This document shows positions 14,090 through 26,839 of a DNA stretch of 64,000 nt, one piece after another. Position 1 is the stretch's first letter; each line of letters opens with the position of its first letter. The notes under the pieces were generated by a model. It saw only the letters and a list, made by a program, of their open reading frames with translations, had not been told where the DNA came from and made no database searches. The position numbers and the translations under genes were made by a program. The stretch is from Hybos culiciformis (lineage: Eukaryota; Arthropoda; Insecta; Diptera; Hybotidae), in contig OZ023275.1 of assembly GCA_964007475.1 (NCBI GenBank), positions 5,642,001 to 5,706,000 on the forward strand. The letters run 5' to 3'.

Positions 14090-14794
14090 TAAATAAAAAG
14101 AGCATATTTGCTAAAATATGTAGTTAGTTGAACGCTTGATATTTTTTAGCGGGAAATATCTTCAAGCTAGTGAACTTTATTATTTTCCTATTATTATGAA
14201 ATTATAATATTATACTTATAAATAAAAATAGTAATAACTAAAAAGCTTTAAGTAAGTCATCGACCTTATTTACATAAATCAAAACTTGAGTACATACTTT
14301 AAAAAGCTTGCCGTTCCGTAGATTTTCAACTACTCATTATTAAGATTGTGATTATTAATTAAACTATTGTGTAAGGCAAACTATTTAATTAGAAAAAAAT
14401 TATTTAGTTATACTTCTCTGACATGTTATACACAGTATTTATGAGCAATTAAGTATTTCTTCCCATTAAGAAAATATAAGACAAATCAATTTGCATAAAA
14501 AATAATATAAATTGAATAATTTATAAATTTTAAGTCATAAAATAGATTGGATTTTATTATAGATTTTGTTATTTCTTATTTTTGTTAGAAATCTTATAAT
14601 ATTAAACTCTTAATACGTTTTATTTCTAATATGTAGGTGAATAATAATCCGAAAGTTCAATCCATTCGAATTTTAAATTTCGATTTCTAAATTTGAATTT
14701 AAAAAAAAAAGTAATTTCTTGCGTATTAAATAATGTATTCTTACGTTATTATACTTAATTGTTATTGTGTGTTCTCTAGTTTGACTGCTTATCT
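14090..14794. other. A+T-rich stretch, no gene seen
   Basis: Apart from the partial duplicate of upstream host sequence at 14147-14204, nothing recognisable. Confidence 0.4.
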
Positions 14795-15116
14795 CAGGGG
14801 TGGGGAACCTTTTTAGATATAAAGGCCGCATTGACTATGCCCATTTCCCAAGAAGGTCGCACATAGTAGTTTTAATGCTGAATATAAGTAGGTATGATTA
14901 GATTCTTAGCGATACTTTTTATTTTAATATGTATATATTTGCATAATAAAGAAATACAAGCACAATAAAAAGTATTTTGTTAAAAAAGATAAATAAGAAG
15001 TATATTGTTTAACTTTAATGAAGTTTAATGCCAAGAAAGCTGCATTTTACCCTTTTTTCAACCGGAGTATAAGGCCGCCTTTTATCCTCCAAAAGGCCGC
15101 AGGTTCCCCACCCCTG
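14795..15116. mobile_element. hAT-superfamily MITE with 8-bp target duplication
   Basis: Seen: the 322-bp element begins caggggtggggaacct and ends with the reverse complement aggttccccacccctg. It is flanked by an exact 8-bp direct repeat gcttatct at 14787-14794 and 15117-15124. Both subterminal regions carry ggccgc/gcggcc words. Known: hAT elements make 8-bp duplications and have short TIRs beginning CAGGG or CAG, often with this G+C-rich subterminal wording. No transposase frame remains, so it is non-autonomous. It lies in host A+T-rich DNA with no neighbouring gene. Confidence 0.93.
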
Positions 15117-17339
15117 GCTTATCTTATAGTATACTCCTATATAGATTTGGATTATTTTAAGTTAGTATGAATTTAAGTAAGTATATATTGAGTTAAAATA
15201 TTTGCAAACTAAAAATAGAATTTAATTTGATTTAAGTTCATATTAAACGAATTTGTTTAAATTGTTAATTTTATGTCATACATATCATCTGAGATACTTT
15301 TTTTTTATGATTCATTCAATAGTAATTGAATTATGTAGTTAAGATAAAATTTCTATGATGTGAATTATTTTTTTTTTGTACTTCTCCAAAAAATAAACTT
15401 ATTGTTTTCAATATTTTTTAATTCAAAGTCCATTCAAAGATTTTTAATGAAATTTTTCTTATTCAATAACATTTCTGTGGAAAATTTAAACAATATATTA
15501 ATTAGAATTTAGAAATTTGAATGTGAGAACAAAAAACATCAATTATTTGATGAGTATTACATTTGGATTTTCCGGATTAAAAAGTGTTTCTAATTTTTTT
15601 TTGAATATTTCTATAATTATTATTAATAATGAGTCTACAAAGTAGCAAAGCAGAAATCATAATTTTGTTACAAAATTCATTAATTTTTTACATCCTATTC
15701 GCCCGTGTACATAGAATGAACTATTTTGAAGAGTAGATAATTCGAGTTTGTAAAATATCTTTTTCAGATAAAAAATATTTATTTTGATTGATAACATATT
15801 TAAGTGTAATCAGTTTGTTGTATGATAAACGAATAGGTTGACTAGATAAGATTTTGGCATTAAAAAAGAAATGTGATTCATACCTGAAAATGAGTTCTGA
15901 CACGTTGTCTCTTAAAAAGTGATCGTTTCACAAAAAAAGCAATAAAGAGATTTCACAAATCAAAAGAACATAAATTATCGAAAAACAAGGTAAATACATA
16001 TATGTATCATATATGTATACATATTTTTGTCACCCTATTATTATTGTTTCGATTTATATACATATGTTTGCTGCAAAAGAAATAAACATTAAAAATTTCG
16101 CCCATCTAAAAGAAAATTAAAAAAATATGAAAAACAAAAGTGTCTGATATATTAAAGATGATGACTATAGTTATTATGAATATTGGAAGGAATTTGTACT
16201 TTTGCCAAAAATTAAATTAAAATATAAAATCGTTTCATGGAATTTCCCAAATTTTTCTCCGAATATTCATTCATAATAAAAATACTTTTCTGCATATATA
16301 CATTTATCTATACAATATGTATGTATCTATTCATTCATCAAATTTTTTTATTTTTTATTATTATTTATTTTAGCCTTAAGTTAGGAATTTTGTTTTGGTA
16401 TTTCATGTGAAATTTTTTTTGTTTTTTCTACCGGCATAGCATAAATGAGAATTGTTTATCCGCCAGTTATACACGTCATAGTAGATTTCTAAGAAAATTT
16501 TTATTCGTTGGTGAAAATATTTATTATGCAACATATGCTAAAATATTTAAAATTCTTGACGTCACTTCCGATACCTTTTTATTTTTTTGTTATTTTTTTC
16601 TTGCGAAAAGAAATGTCCATATAATATACTTTTTTTTTTTTTTTTGCAAAATTATGGTAGTTGATTCATCATTATCTTCGTCGTCGTCGTCGTTGCAGAC
16701 AAATTTATAATGTCTTCAATAAAATGATATCATATTTTAATATCATAAGTTTTTTAAGTGAATAAATTAAACAAGTCACTTACTATCTTATCAAAAATAT
16801 AAATAATAATATTGCACATACTCATAAAACGGATTTAATAAATATTATGTAGGTTATTTTTAATTCGTTTGTGATTTTGTTTATATACTTATAGTATGTA
16901 TATTTTATATAAAGTTTACTATCTGTACGTACAATGTAAATGTTTATAGTTTTTTTTTTGTTTTTTAAACAGCTGGTCTGTTTTATCATTTTTATTATAA
17001 TATAATTAATCATCAGAAGCAGCACATGCCATTAGTGAAATTAGATCAAATTAAATTTATTTTTTATTTTTGAAATTTAAGGTGTTGATTAAATCTGCTC
17101 ACCCGTGAAATATAAATTGATAGGTAGACATAAATTCATATAATTAATTATTAAAACATTTATTAACGATGATTATACTATGATTTTATGATTAATATAA
17201 TTAAGCATTAAACAGAATCACATTTAAAAAACTTATTTTTCTTGTGTGAGTGTGATTTTAAAACACATATTTTTTTTTACCAATTCGGTTAGATGTATTT
17301 AATAAATGAAAATAAACAAATATTTAGATTTTTTAAATC
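15117..17339. other. A+T-rich stretch, no gene seen
   Basis: No supported gene. A minus-strand gtatga donor near 15882 follows a plausible short exon (acceptor near 15910) but has no partner. A (CGT/TCG)n trinucleotide run is present at about 16677-16694; on the minus strand it could encode acidic residues. A string of 20 T's at about 16628-16646 and other homopolymers are present. Confidence 0.35.
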
Positions 17340-17767
17340 CTTTATATTAACTTCACTTCGTTTCCACAAACTTAGAAAGTCAAAATTGACCCACTTCCCG
17401 GTATCCAATCGAGCTGAAATTTTGCACATCGCTTTGTCGACGATGACAATGGACTTTGGCATCGACACATTCACCTTTATGTTCATTTCACCACCGGGTC
17501 CGCAAACTTAGAAAGTCAAAATTGACCCACTTCCCGGTATCCAATCGAGCTGAAATCAAGCACACCGCTTTGTCCTTGATGACAATTCACTTTGTCATCG
17601 ACACATTCACACTCACACACCTTTATCAATTAAATTCTTTATATTAACTTCAGGCCGTTTCCACAACTTAGAAAGTCAAAATTGACCTACTTTCCGGTAT
17701 CAAATCGAGCTGAAATTTTGCATATCGTTTTGTCGTCGATGACAATACACTTTGGCATCGCCACATT

Positions 17768-17800
<33 letters not shown>

Positions 17801-18080
17801 GAACATGAACTTCAGCACACTTTCCTCAAATTACAAAGTTAAAAATGACCAACTTCCCGGTATCCAATCGAGCTGAAATTTACTTGGGCATCACACAAAC
17901 ACCTTTATATAAACTTCACCACATGATCTGCAAATTCAGTAACTCAAAATAGACCCAATTTCCGGTATCCAATCGAGCTAAAATTTTGCACATCACTTTG
18001 ACATCGATAACAATATACTTTGGCATCACAGACTCACACACACACACACCTTTATATGAACTTCATATCAATTGCCTCGC
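17340..18080 (+). repeat. five-copy minisatellite with embedded CA microsatellites
   Basis: Seen: the core ttcccggtatccaatcgagc recurs at 17395, 17531, 17691 (tttccgg), 17854 and 17959, spaced 136, 160, 163 and 105 bp. Each core follows cttagaaagtcaaaattgac or a variant and is followed by tgaaattttgcacatcg and tttggcatcgacacattcac. CA runs lie at about 17766-17790 and 18031-18049, at the same point in the unit. Spacing differences come from gains and losses in the intervals. Short open frames through it (LTHFPVSNRAEILHIALS) repeat with the DNA and do not look like a maintained gene. A diverged single copy of the core occurs near 48767-48812. Confidence 0.85.
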
Positions 18081-20566
18081 ATGTAAAAGATTTATATCAA
18101 AAACTTTGTTTTTATGGGTTGTTTTTAATTTTAATAAGATAATGCATAGGTTAAACAAAATTAGGAAATATTATTATAGTAGGTACTTTATAAATGGAGT
18201 AAGGAGCCTGCTTGCCATAAAACGATTCAAAATACTTTCGAACTTTTTGAAAAAAAATGTTTTGCTCCTACGAAGTCCTTCTTAAATAATTTTCCTAAAG
18301 TTCCTTTAATCGCCATTAATTTTTAAACGAGTACGTTAACACTAAAAAAATGTTGTGTGAAAGTAATTTATACCTTCAGACGGTTGAGTGAGAGAACCGT
18401 TAAGAACCGTTGTGCCTGAAAATGAACTTTAATGAAAATTCAAATTGGGTATACAAATCATAATAACCTAATCGATTGTTATTAGATAGATGTCGATTAT
18501 AGGATCTTTGAAAAATTCTATTTAAATTTCAATATTATCAAACTCACTGTGGAGTGATATTTGCCAAAAGTCTTATTCTCCATTTCTTTTATGTGAAATT
18601 AGAAGTTAATATTTATGAAGTAGAAATTTAAATATTAATGAATATAGAAGGTAAGAGTAAAATTATTTCACCTTCACAGTGAATTCATAGGAATACCCTT
18701 TTAAAAGAAAAAAAATGTTAAATACATAGCAAAAAATATCAAAAGAAACCAAGATACAAGTACAACATAATAATCTTGATTGCTTGAAAAAATATAGTCT
18801 GTAAATTTTCTAGATAAGGATATTTTTGAAGAATATTTACTAAATTCTGCGCTGTACGAGTAAAATTTAGATAGTTTGATATTAAAAGATATAATTGATA
18901 TGTGCGCAACGTTAACGCAAATCACTACTGTGAGAATTAGCCTCAAATTATAAAGCTAATGTAGATAAAATATAGATATAATAAAATAACGAGTCAGAGA
19001 CCGAAATAAAAATATCCAAGAATTAAATTTAAAATGATTTATATTTTGTTTTTTTTTTCAGACGCAGGAGTAGAAAATATTTTTCTAACTAAAATACAGC
19101 TTGACATTATTTATTTATTATGTAACATTTAGAATGATTCATAAAGCATATGTATCATTGAATGAATTTATTTTATATACTTAAATATAAAAACAATATG
19201 CAAATATTGTTGTGACACCAAGCAGCTAGACAATAATTGAAGTTTTAGAGAATATTCTTGCACGACCGATTTTCAATCGTAACAAATATAAAAATTATGA
19301 TTACTTGTTTTAAAAACTGAATCACTCATCAATAAATTGATGCTTTTGAGTAGTTCATGACAATATTACAATTAAGTATTTATTTAGACGAGTATATTAC
19401 AACTCCATTACTCATCATGCTAACGTACAGAAACCCTTTTCTTGTTATGTAAGAATTTTAAGTGCCCTATTTTATACATATATTAAATTTTATTATTTGT
19501 TCTAAGTATTTGTCCTTAGAATTCCAACGAAGATTTTGTCTGAATTTTCTGGAACAGCCTATTAATATTATCTTTATATATTTTGTAGACTTCATAAAAT
19601 TGGAAATTGATCTGGCGGCCTCAAAGCCCGAACAAGATAATCACATTGATCTTAATTTTTTTTTTTTAATTATTAAATTTTTTTTATGTAACAATTTATT
19701 CCTGAATCATCATTTACATAATCTACAGCTTACACATTTTTTACCTAGCTTTAACGAACTGCCCTGAACGTACAATCAATCTTGTTGTATTAAAAAAAAA
19801 TAAATATGTTGATAACTTTTATTAATATTATCAGTTGCAAGTTGTTGAACTACGTGAAATTATAAAATATTAAACAAATTGCGTACATATATGAATTTCT
19901 GATAGCTTTCAAGTTAAATGAATGACGTCATATCAAACATATTGCATGTTGAATAAAATGATCGGAGAATAAAGTTCACGTACAATTTTTGTTTCCTCTC
20001 AATAATACATTGTTAGCTGAAGCTTTTTAAGTTTGAATAAAACAACTTTTTACTAGCAGCTCTTGAACTTGACCATCAATAATAATACTACATATTTGCA
20101 TTCAAGGCTGCTAGGAATTTTTTTTATTTTTGCATATTTACAGGCTCTTAAATGTGTTTTTAAAAAAGAAAAATTTTGTATGTATGTACTTATGTATATA
20201 TAAATTGTTTTCATAATTATTATGCTAATCATCTATTGGTTATTTATTACTGCAAATTTCTTTTTGTTTAACTGATTTGATTTCATATTTTTTTGTACCC
20301 CTGTATTATATGAGTCTACAATGACGGAATCAGGATTTGACACACGAGATTACCGTAGATTTGTATAGACATGCTTGGTTTTTAATGTTTTCATTCTTCT
20401 TAATTTCTTGAATGAAAGAAAACAATGGTTAAATCAGGGTAAATATTGTGAATATAAATAAATGTTCATTTATTAGGTATGATTTCTTTATCCGCCAATT
20501 TTTTAAATATGTAGGTCTATTCAACTATTCTATGATAGCCTTTCCAAACTATATTCTAAGGTAAGT
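18081..20566. other. A+T-rich stretch, no gene seen
   Basis: No supported gene. A higher-complexity patch at about 19520-19640 (aattccaacgaagattttgt; ctggcggcctcaaagcccg) could be an old transposon fragment, but I cannot place it. Confidence 0.35.
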
Positions 20567-20866
20567 TTCTTATCCTACATTAAGAAATCCGTTCACACTT
20601 TATTTTTTTGAAAGCTAGAAAAAATAATTGTAAACAAACTAAAATATTTAAAATTTTATTATGAAGAAATATTTCTAAAATAATAATAACAAACAAAAAA
20701 AAACAGTGCCAACATTCAAAATAAGGAAAAATTTGCGCAAACTTGTGCTAAAAAAGCAAAAAACTTGGCAACTTGATTTTTTTGAAACTTGCATAAGAGC
20801 ATATGCAAGTTCTTTTATGTTTTTTTTTTATATGAGCTTATGCAAGTTCTTAATGTAGGATAAGAA
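20567..20866. repeat. 300-bp unit bounded by perfect 20-bp inverted repeats
   Basis: Seen: ttcttatcctacattaagaa at 20567-20586 is repeated exactly as its reverse complement at 20847-20866. The words gcaagttct/acttgcataag recur near and across the right end (20787, 20808, 20842, 20872). No clear target duplication surrounds the pair. Inference: a small MITE, or part of a larger element whose true ends lie outside this pair. It has no coding capacity. Confidence 0.5.
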
Positions 20867-23800
20867 TTATGCAAGTTCTAAAGCTATAATGCGAATACCA
20901 TATAAGTGGCCAGTCCTTAGTGAAAGTAGATTCTATAAAATATTTAGGTATTTTGGTGAATTTTGCAATACACCTAACCGACATTAATTTTTTTAAATTA
21001 AAGATTTTGGAATTTAGAATTTTGTAAAAATGATTTTATATTTAAAAATTTTTAAAATAAAGGTTTTGTATTTAATGATTTTGAAAGTAAGGATTGTGTG
21101 GTAAAAAAAGATTTTGTAACAAAGGCATAGTGCCGTTGGATTTATACAAAATATTTATTTTAATTTCGTCCAAGATAATTTTTATACAATTTTGAAATTC
21201 TAAGACTTATTTGCACAAAAAAGATTTAAAAATTACTTAAGCTCGAATAAATATTGCTAATAAGCTTCCCACGCTTTTATTTCTAACGTTAGAGTTTATA
21301 TATAAAGTTTATGTATCTACAGGAGATACATATTTTTAAGAATACATACATATTATATACGTATGTCTCAAATCTCACCTATTATTATCTGCACATAATA
21401 TATTATCTAGTTCAATTGATAATTAATATCTTCTTAATTTCTTAAAATGAGCATAAATCATTTTGGAGTAGTTCTTTGGAATTTGAAATAAAAAATGAAG
21501 AAAAAACATTCACACAAATTGTAAATATGAAATCAACTGCAATTTGATTTTGTCATGGTAAAATATTCTTATTTAGCAAAAGTTTTTAAAAATAGCTCAA
21601 CACAATCGTGGTTATTTTGAATGTAGTATAAGTCCAGTTGGTTTGTTTTTTACCGGTATGTACAAGGAAATAATAGTCGTAGACAGGCTTTGGTTGCAAT
21701 CAAGTTGTGACGTTTTCCATTATCGCAAAAATAATTAGAAACTGCCCGAAATATATAATTTAATATATGAAATAATTTGTATACGTGCTATTGCTCGCCT
21801 GAATTAATATTATTTTGGGTAAATTATTAAGTCGAGAAAATTATAAAAATATTCTTTGAATTTTGAATATGCCAAATTTGAATATAATCACAATATTATT
21901 TATAGTGAATCACCTTAATTTAAAAATAAAATTATATGGAGCATTATTTTATTTATGATAAAAATAAATTACATAAAAAATAAGCATTATTAAGTATATC
22001 GATGTGCATAATATAAATAAGTTATTTTCTATTTGCTATATTATTTTTATTATATGATTATAAATAGCAGAAATTAAAATCGAAGAATAATTGTGATAAG
22101 CGTTGTGTGTATAATATGGCGTAAGTAAAAATGAGTAACTCATCTTTAAAAGCCAATTATAATTAATAAATTAGCTCCAAAAATAACATTATAGAAGACA
22201 ATAATAAATTCTTTTTGATAAAAATTTTCCTATAGGATTGAAATTTCATTCACTTTATTGATTCTTTAATTAATTATATTTATATTAAAGTAATAATTAA
22301 TATTGTTATTTTATATAATATAATATAACAATTATTATTTTTTGTTTTGAGCAGGTACGAATATGTATATATATTAAACACATCAATTAAATAAGAATAG
22401 AATAATTGAAATAAATATCTACTTTCATTTAAACTTTTCCATACACTCGATATATATATTTAGGTGGTCGTCGTCAGATCAATTACAAAAGAAACTTATT
22501 ATATTCGATCTTTACTTAGTTTTAAGATCGATTTCTATCAAAAATGAAAGAACGGAGTATGTTTTCATTATATTTGTCTGTTCTTCAATACAATACTTAT
22601 AAATAATGAAATGCCTTATCGATTTAATTCTTCGAGTATAGAATGATATTCTACGAATCAGCGTTTGGGAGTCAGATAGCCATATTAAATTTATATATTT
22701 TAATTCTTCTAAATTCTGATAAAAATGAGTGTGCTCTATAGGTAAATATATAGCTTAAAGGAAACCGAATATTATAAGGATTCGAACTGGAGTCTATATT
22801 TCGAAGATAATTTTTATTCTTGATCACAAACTATAAGACTCAAATGATCAAACTGTGGCTCTCAGATTGATCGAATTGGTTGACGATTAAATTGGTTATC
22901 GGCAACATTGATTGACTATTAAAATGGGGTACAATCAAATCCAAAGCCTTACGATCAAATTGCGGCGAAAAGGGTGCAGCCATATTTACTTCAAAACACC
23001 TTCAAGGTATGCTCTGTTATGCTCTTCTCAACACAACTCAGGACACAACATTTTACTATTTACTTACCCAAATTCTAAACAGAACATTCCGTATTCAATG
23101 GTTTTTTTTTTTTTTTTTAAGTTTATTATTAGATTTTGAAAATTGAATGAAATATTTTATAAGAATGATCTGAGAATTCTCAATATTTCATTCTTTTTTT
23201 TTATATTTAACTACATATTTATTAAGATAGACCATGTTTCACCTAATATCTTATTAATAAATATTCGGAAAAAACCTTGAATTTAACATATGCTCATCAT
23301 TTCATTGTATTGGTGTTATAAGGTTTTTTTTTTGGTATAAATACAAACAAAATACATATATCTACAATAGTATTCTTTATATTTAGTTTTTTATTTCAAT
23401 AAAATTTTATTTGTAATTCGTATTTTAGTATGTAAATGAAATAATTAGCATCGAAAGAAATTCTAATTTTAGAAATTTTAATTAAAAATGTCCTGTTTTA
23501 TAGATGTCCAATCCAATTTTATTGGAGTCGTAGGTTTAGTTTACCTATATACTGGTATTTCTAAAGTATAATAATTTATAATTATTGTTTTTAATCTAAG
23601 AATAAACAATTTTTTGCTTGTATTTAAAATTTGGGGAGAGGTCTCGGACCATCTCTTATAAAAATAATTATAAAACTAAAATTTTACAGAATTTTTTTTT
23701 CATCTTTGTACCAAAATATATTGTATATAATAAATATATGGTACCTAGACAGCACCATTCCATTAAAAAAAAATTATTATTATTATTCAAGTGGAAAATG

Positions 23801-26067
23801 TTGCAAAAGTATAATAAGTTTAAAGTACCCGGACTACAGTGTGGTAAAGTTTCTTAAACTAAAGTAACGTGAATTGACACACTATGTCCACATTATGTTA
23901 TAAGTAAAAGGGAATAGAGTAACGATGTAAACGAATATAAAGTAATAATTTATAATAATAACACAATAAAACTCCATTGTATAGTGAATTTCATGCGTGC
24001 TTCCTTCCTATGTTAAAATGAAAACATTAATTCAAGTTACATAATAATTTATTCCCTAAAAAAAAATTATAAATTTTCTAAAAGAAAAAAATCAATAAAG
24101 ATTAATTTACGTTTTATTAAAGTTCTAAAACTTTGACCTTCACAAATTACATTTTTTTTTTCTAAATGAAAAAAAAATTAATTTTTTCAATTGAAATTTT
24201 TTTACTTTAAATTTTTGTACTAAAACATTACAAATGCCGGATAAGGTTGAAATTATTATTTTGTTACGCATAGTAGCTCTACAAAGTTTTTTATATGTAC
24301 AAGATACTTGTATTGCAAATTATAAATGTAAATATTGAATGTATATAGAAGATTGTATAAAAGCTTAAAATTTATAAAATATTTATTTTTGTTTTATCAT
24401 TATTTGAAAGATAACAAAAACTTTTAAATAATTTTACTGTTAATGTAATTAGTAGCGTAGGGCAAAGAAATTAGCTCCTTCGTAAAAATATAGAACATTA
24501 GTGTACATAAGTGTCCTCAACAGACTGCTCAGTACAAACCCTTGGGCACAATATGGATGTAACTATTTTTTTTAGATTGCTTTAATCTACAACTATGTAT
24601 CTATACAAACTAATTTTCATCAGAATTAGTTATTAAACCAATTAAAAAAATTAGTTTCACATTTGTACAATCAAAATATATACTTGGCCGATAGTTAAAA
24701 GAATATTTGTGACTGACAGACAATAAAAATAAATGAAAATATATTTGATGGGTATAAGTACCTAGATTTATGTTTTTTTTTTCGGCTTGACTAAAAATCT
24801 TAACCTTTTTTTTTTTTTTTTTTAATTTCATATAAATGTTTTAGTTAGTTTGCCGGCAAAGAAAAATTATTTCTTGTAATGTGTCTTTTTACATTTTTGT
24901 AGATTTTGGTAAACAATGAACTATTTTGACATTAAATTGTGTTAATTTAGTTTCTAACCATAATTTTGTTCAAACTTCAGACGATTTTATCGCTATAGAC
25001 AAGATATATAATGTTGACACTTTTATTGGAGTGTAAGTATAAATTTTTATTAAAAAAATGTAGGCAGTTGCTTTTTATTATAATTTTAAGAGTGACAACG
25101 AAATTTAAACATTAAATTTAAGAAAAAATAAAATTGTTTTTTTTTTTTATTATTAAAACTTACTTTCTCGAAATTCTGCTTCAAAATTTATGGTAATATT
25201 AAGTAGGTGAAAATATATATATATGTATATATATAAATTTTATTCTTAATAAATTTCTCTATTTAACTTTTTTTTATGTTTATTTTGTTTTGTTATGGTT
25301 TTTTTTCACACAATTTTGTTGTTTTTTTTTTCCTCAACAACACATATGTTTTTTTTTATTTTTTTATATATTTTTTTTCCTCTCAAAACTATTTAGAACA
25401 GAAAAATTAAATATTTGTTATAATAAAAAAAATAAATCAATAACAATAATTGCGTAATAAATTTTTTTTTATATTTTTTCTCACTTAATTAAAATTTTTT
25501 CAATTTAGATAATTTGAGGAAAAAAAAAATTTTTTTAAATTTGATGCCGGATTTGATTTTTTTTTTTTTTTTACAGAACTATAGAAATATAATTTCTATA
25601 ATTTCCTTAATTTATGACTATACAAGTCTACAACAGCAAGAAATAATTCATTAAAATTTATTAAATACAATATTACAAAAAAAAAATTTTTAAAGCTTAA
25701 AATTTGTTTGTATTCTAAAATAAATTGTAATTTTTTTTATTTTAGAAAAAAAATAAATTTTAGGGAAAACCTCTTAATACCGCCGATATTAAAATCAAAC
25801 TAAAGAATAAATTTTGTTTTTTTTTTTTTTTTGTTCCGCCGAATATTATGAGAGTTTAATTTCAAAAGGAATTTGAGTTGTTTCTCAGAATTCTTATTAA
25901 AAAAAAAACAAACTCACTTAACTTATTTGATTAACATATTCACGAATATAAAATTCTTCATAGTTATTGGTTTAAATAAACTTAGTTCTTGCTGTTCTCA
26001 GAGCATTTCATTTTTATTTTAATTTTTGATTTAATGGCAGAGCATTAAAATTATTTTTCTTTTATCA
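20867..26067. other. A+T-rich stretch with simple repeats, no gene seen
   Basis: A degenerate gattttg-rich array at about 20990-21115 resembles the repeat at 9459. T-rich and (AT)n tracts occur at 25135-25570. The 75-79-residue frames at 22912-23139 and 23618-23867 lie in slightly G+C-richer DNA, but neither has splice context nor a recognisable motif. Confidence 0.4.
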
Positions 26068-26839
26068 CTCTGGAATGGCGCAGTGAAATAAGGCCGCGGG
26101 AAATAAGGCCGCGATAGGTTTTTTGTTGCGGTCTTATTTCATTTTGAAAAATGAAATAAGGCCGCGAAAAAATCCTCGCGGTCTTATTTCATTTTGAAAA
26201 ATGAAATAAGACCGCATAAAATTCCTCGCGGCCTTATTTCGTTTTGAAAAATGAAATAAGACCGCGACAAAAAAAAAAATTAATCGGAGGGCTAATTTCA
26301 TTTTGAAAAATGAAATAAGGCCGCGAGGATTTTTTCGCGGCCTTATTTCATTTTGAAAAACGAAATAAGACCGCGTAATCTTGTGAGGTGAGCACACAGG
26401 GCAGGGGGCAGCAGGGCGGCGGGCGGGCGGTTGGTCAGTGGGATTTGCGGCTAACGCCGCAAATCCCACTGACCAACCGCCCGCCCGCCGCCCTGCTGCC
26501 CCCTGCCCTGTGTGCTCACCTCACAAGATTACGCGGCCTTATTTCGTTTATAAAAATGAAATTAGCCCTCCGAATAATTGTTTTTTTTTGTCGCGGCCTT
26601 ATTTCATTTTTCAAAACGAAATAAGGCCGCGAGGAATTTTTTGCGGTCTTATTTCATTTTTCAAAATGAAATAAGACCGCGAGGATTTTTTCGCGGCCTT
26701 ATTTCATTTTGAAAAACGAAATAAGGCCGCGAAAAAATCTTCGCGGCCTTATTTCATTTTTCAAAATGAAATAAGACCGCAACAAAAAAACGTCGCGGCC
26801 TTATTTCCTGCGGCCTTATTTCCATCCCCCCTCTGGAAT
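26068..26839. mobile_element. foldback element, Mutator-like, 9-bp target duplication
   Basis: Seen: exact 9-bp direct repeats ctctggaat at 26068-26076 and 26831-26839 flank a 754-bp element (26077-26830). Its ends are imperfect TIRs (ggcgcagtgaaataagg against gggggatggaaataagg). Both arms are tandem runs of a palindromic unit of about 45-50 bp, gaaataaggccgcg then spacer then cgcggccttatttc, joined by attttgaaaaatg. The centre is a near-perfect G+C-rich palindrome with arms of about 90 bp around 26454/26455 (ggttggtcagtgggatttgc and its complement). Known: a 9-bp duplication and G-rich long composite TIRs fit Mutator-like or Foldback-type elements. No transposase is encoded; the open frames across it are palindrome shadows. 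The superfamily is inferred from duplication length and architecture only. Confidence 0.85.

Noticed and set aside
16677..16694. Trinucleotide run read on the minus strand as a poly-Asp tract
   Set aside because: No splice signals or extended frame support coding; it is best read as a simple repeat.
22912..23139. A 75-residue frame in slightly G+C-richer DNA
   Set aside because: No recognisable motif, no splice support, and it runs into a poly-T tract.
26134..26674. Three open frames of 78-111 residues within the foldback element
   Set aside because: They read the same palindromic repeat modules in different frames and orientations; repetition and G+C-rich symmetry keep them open by chance.
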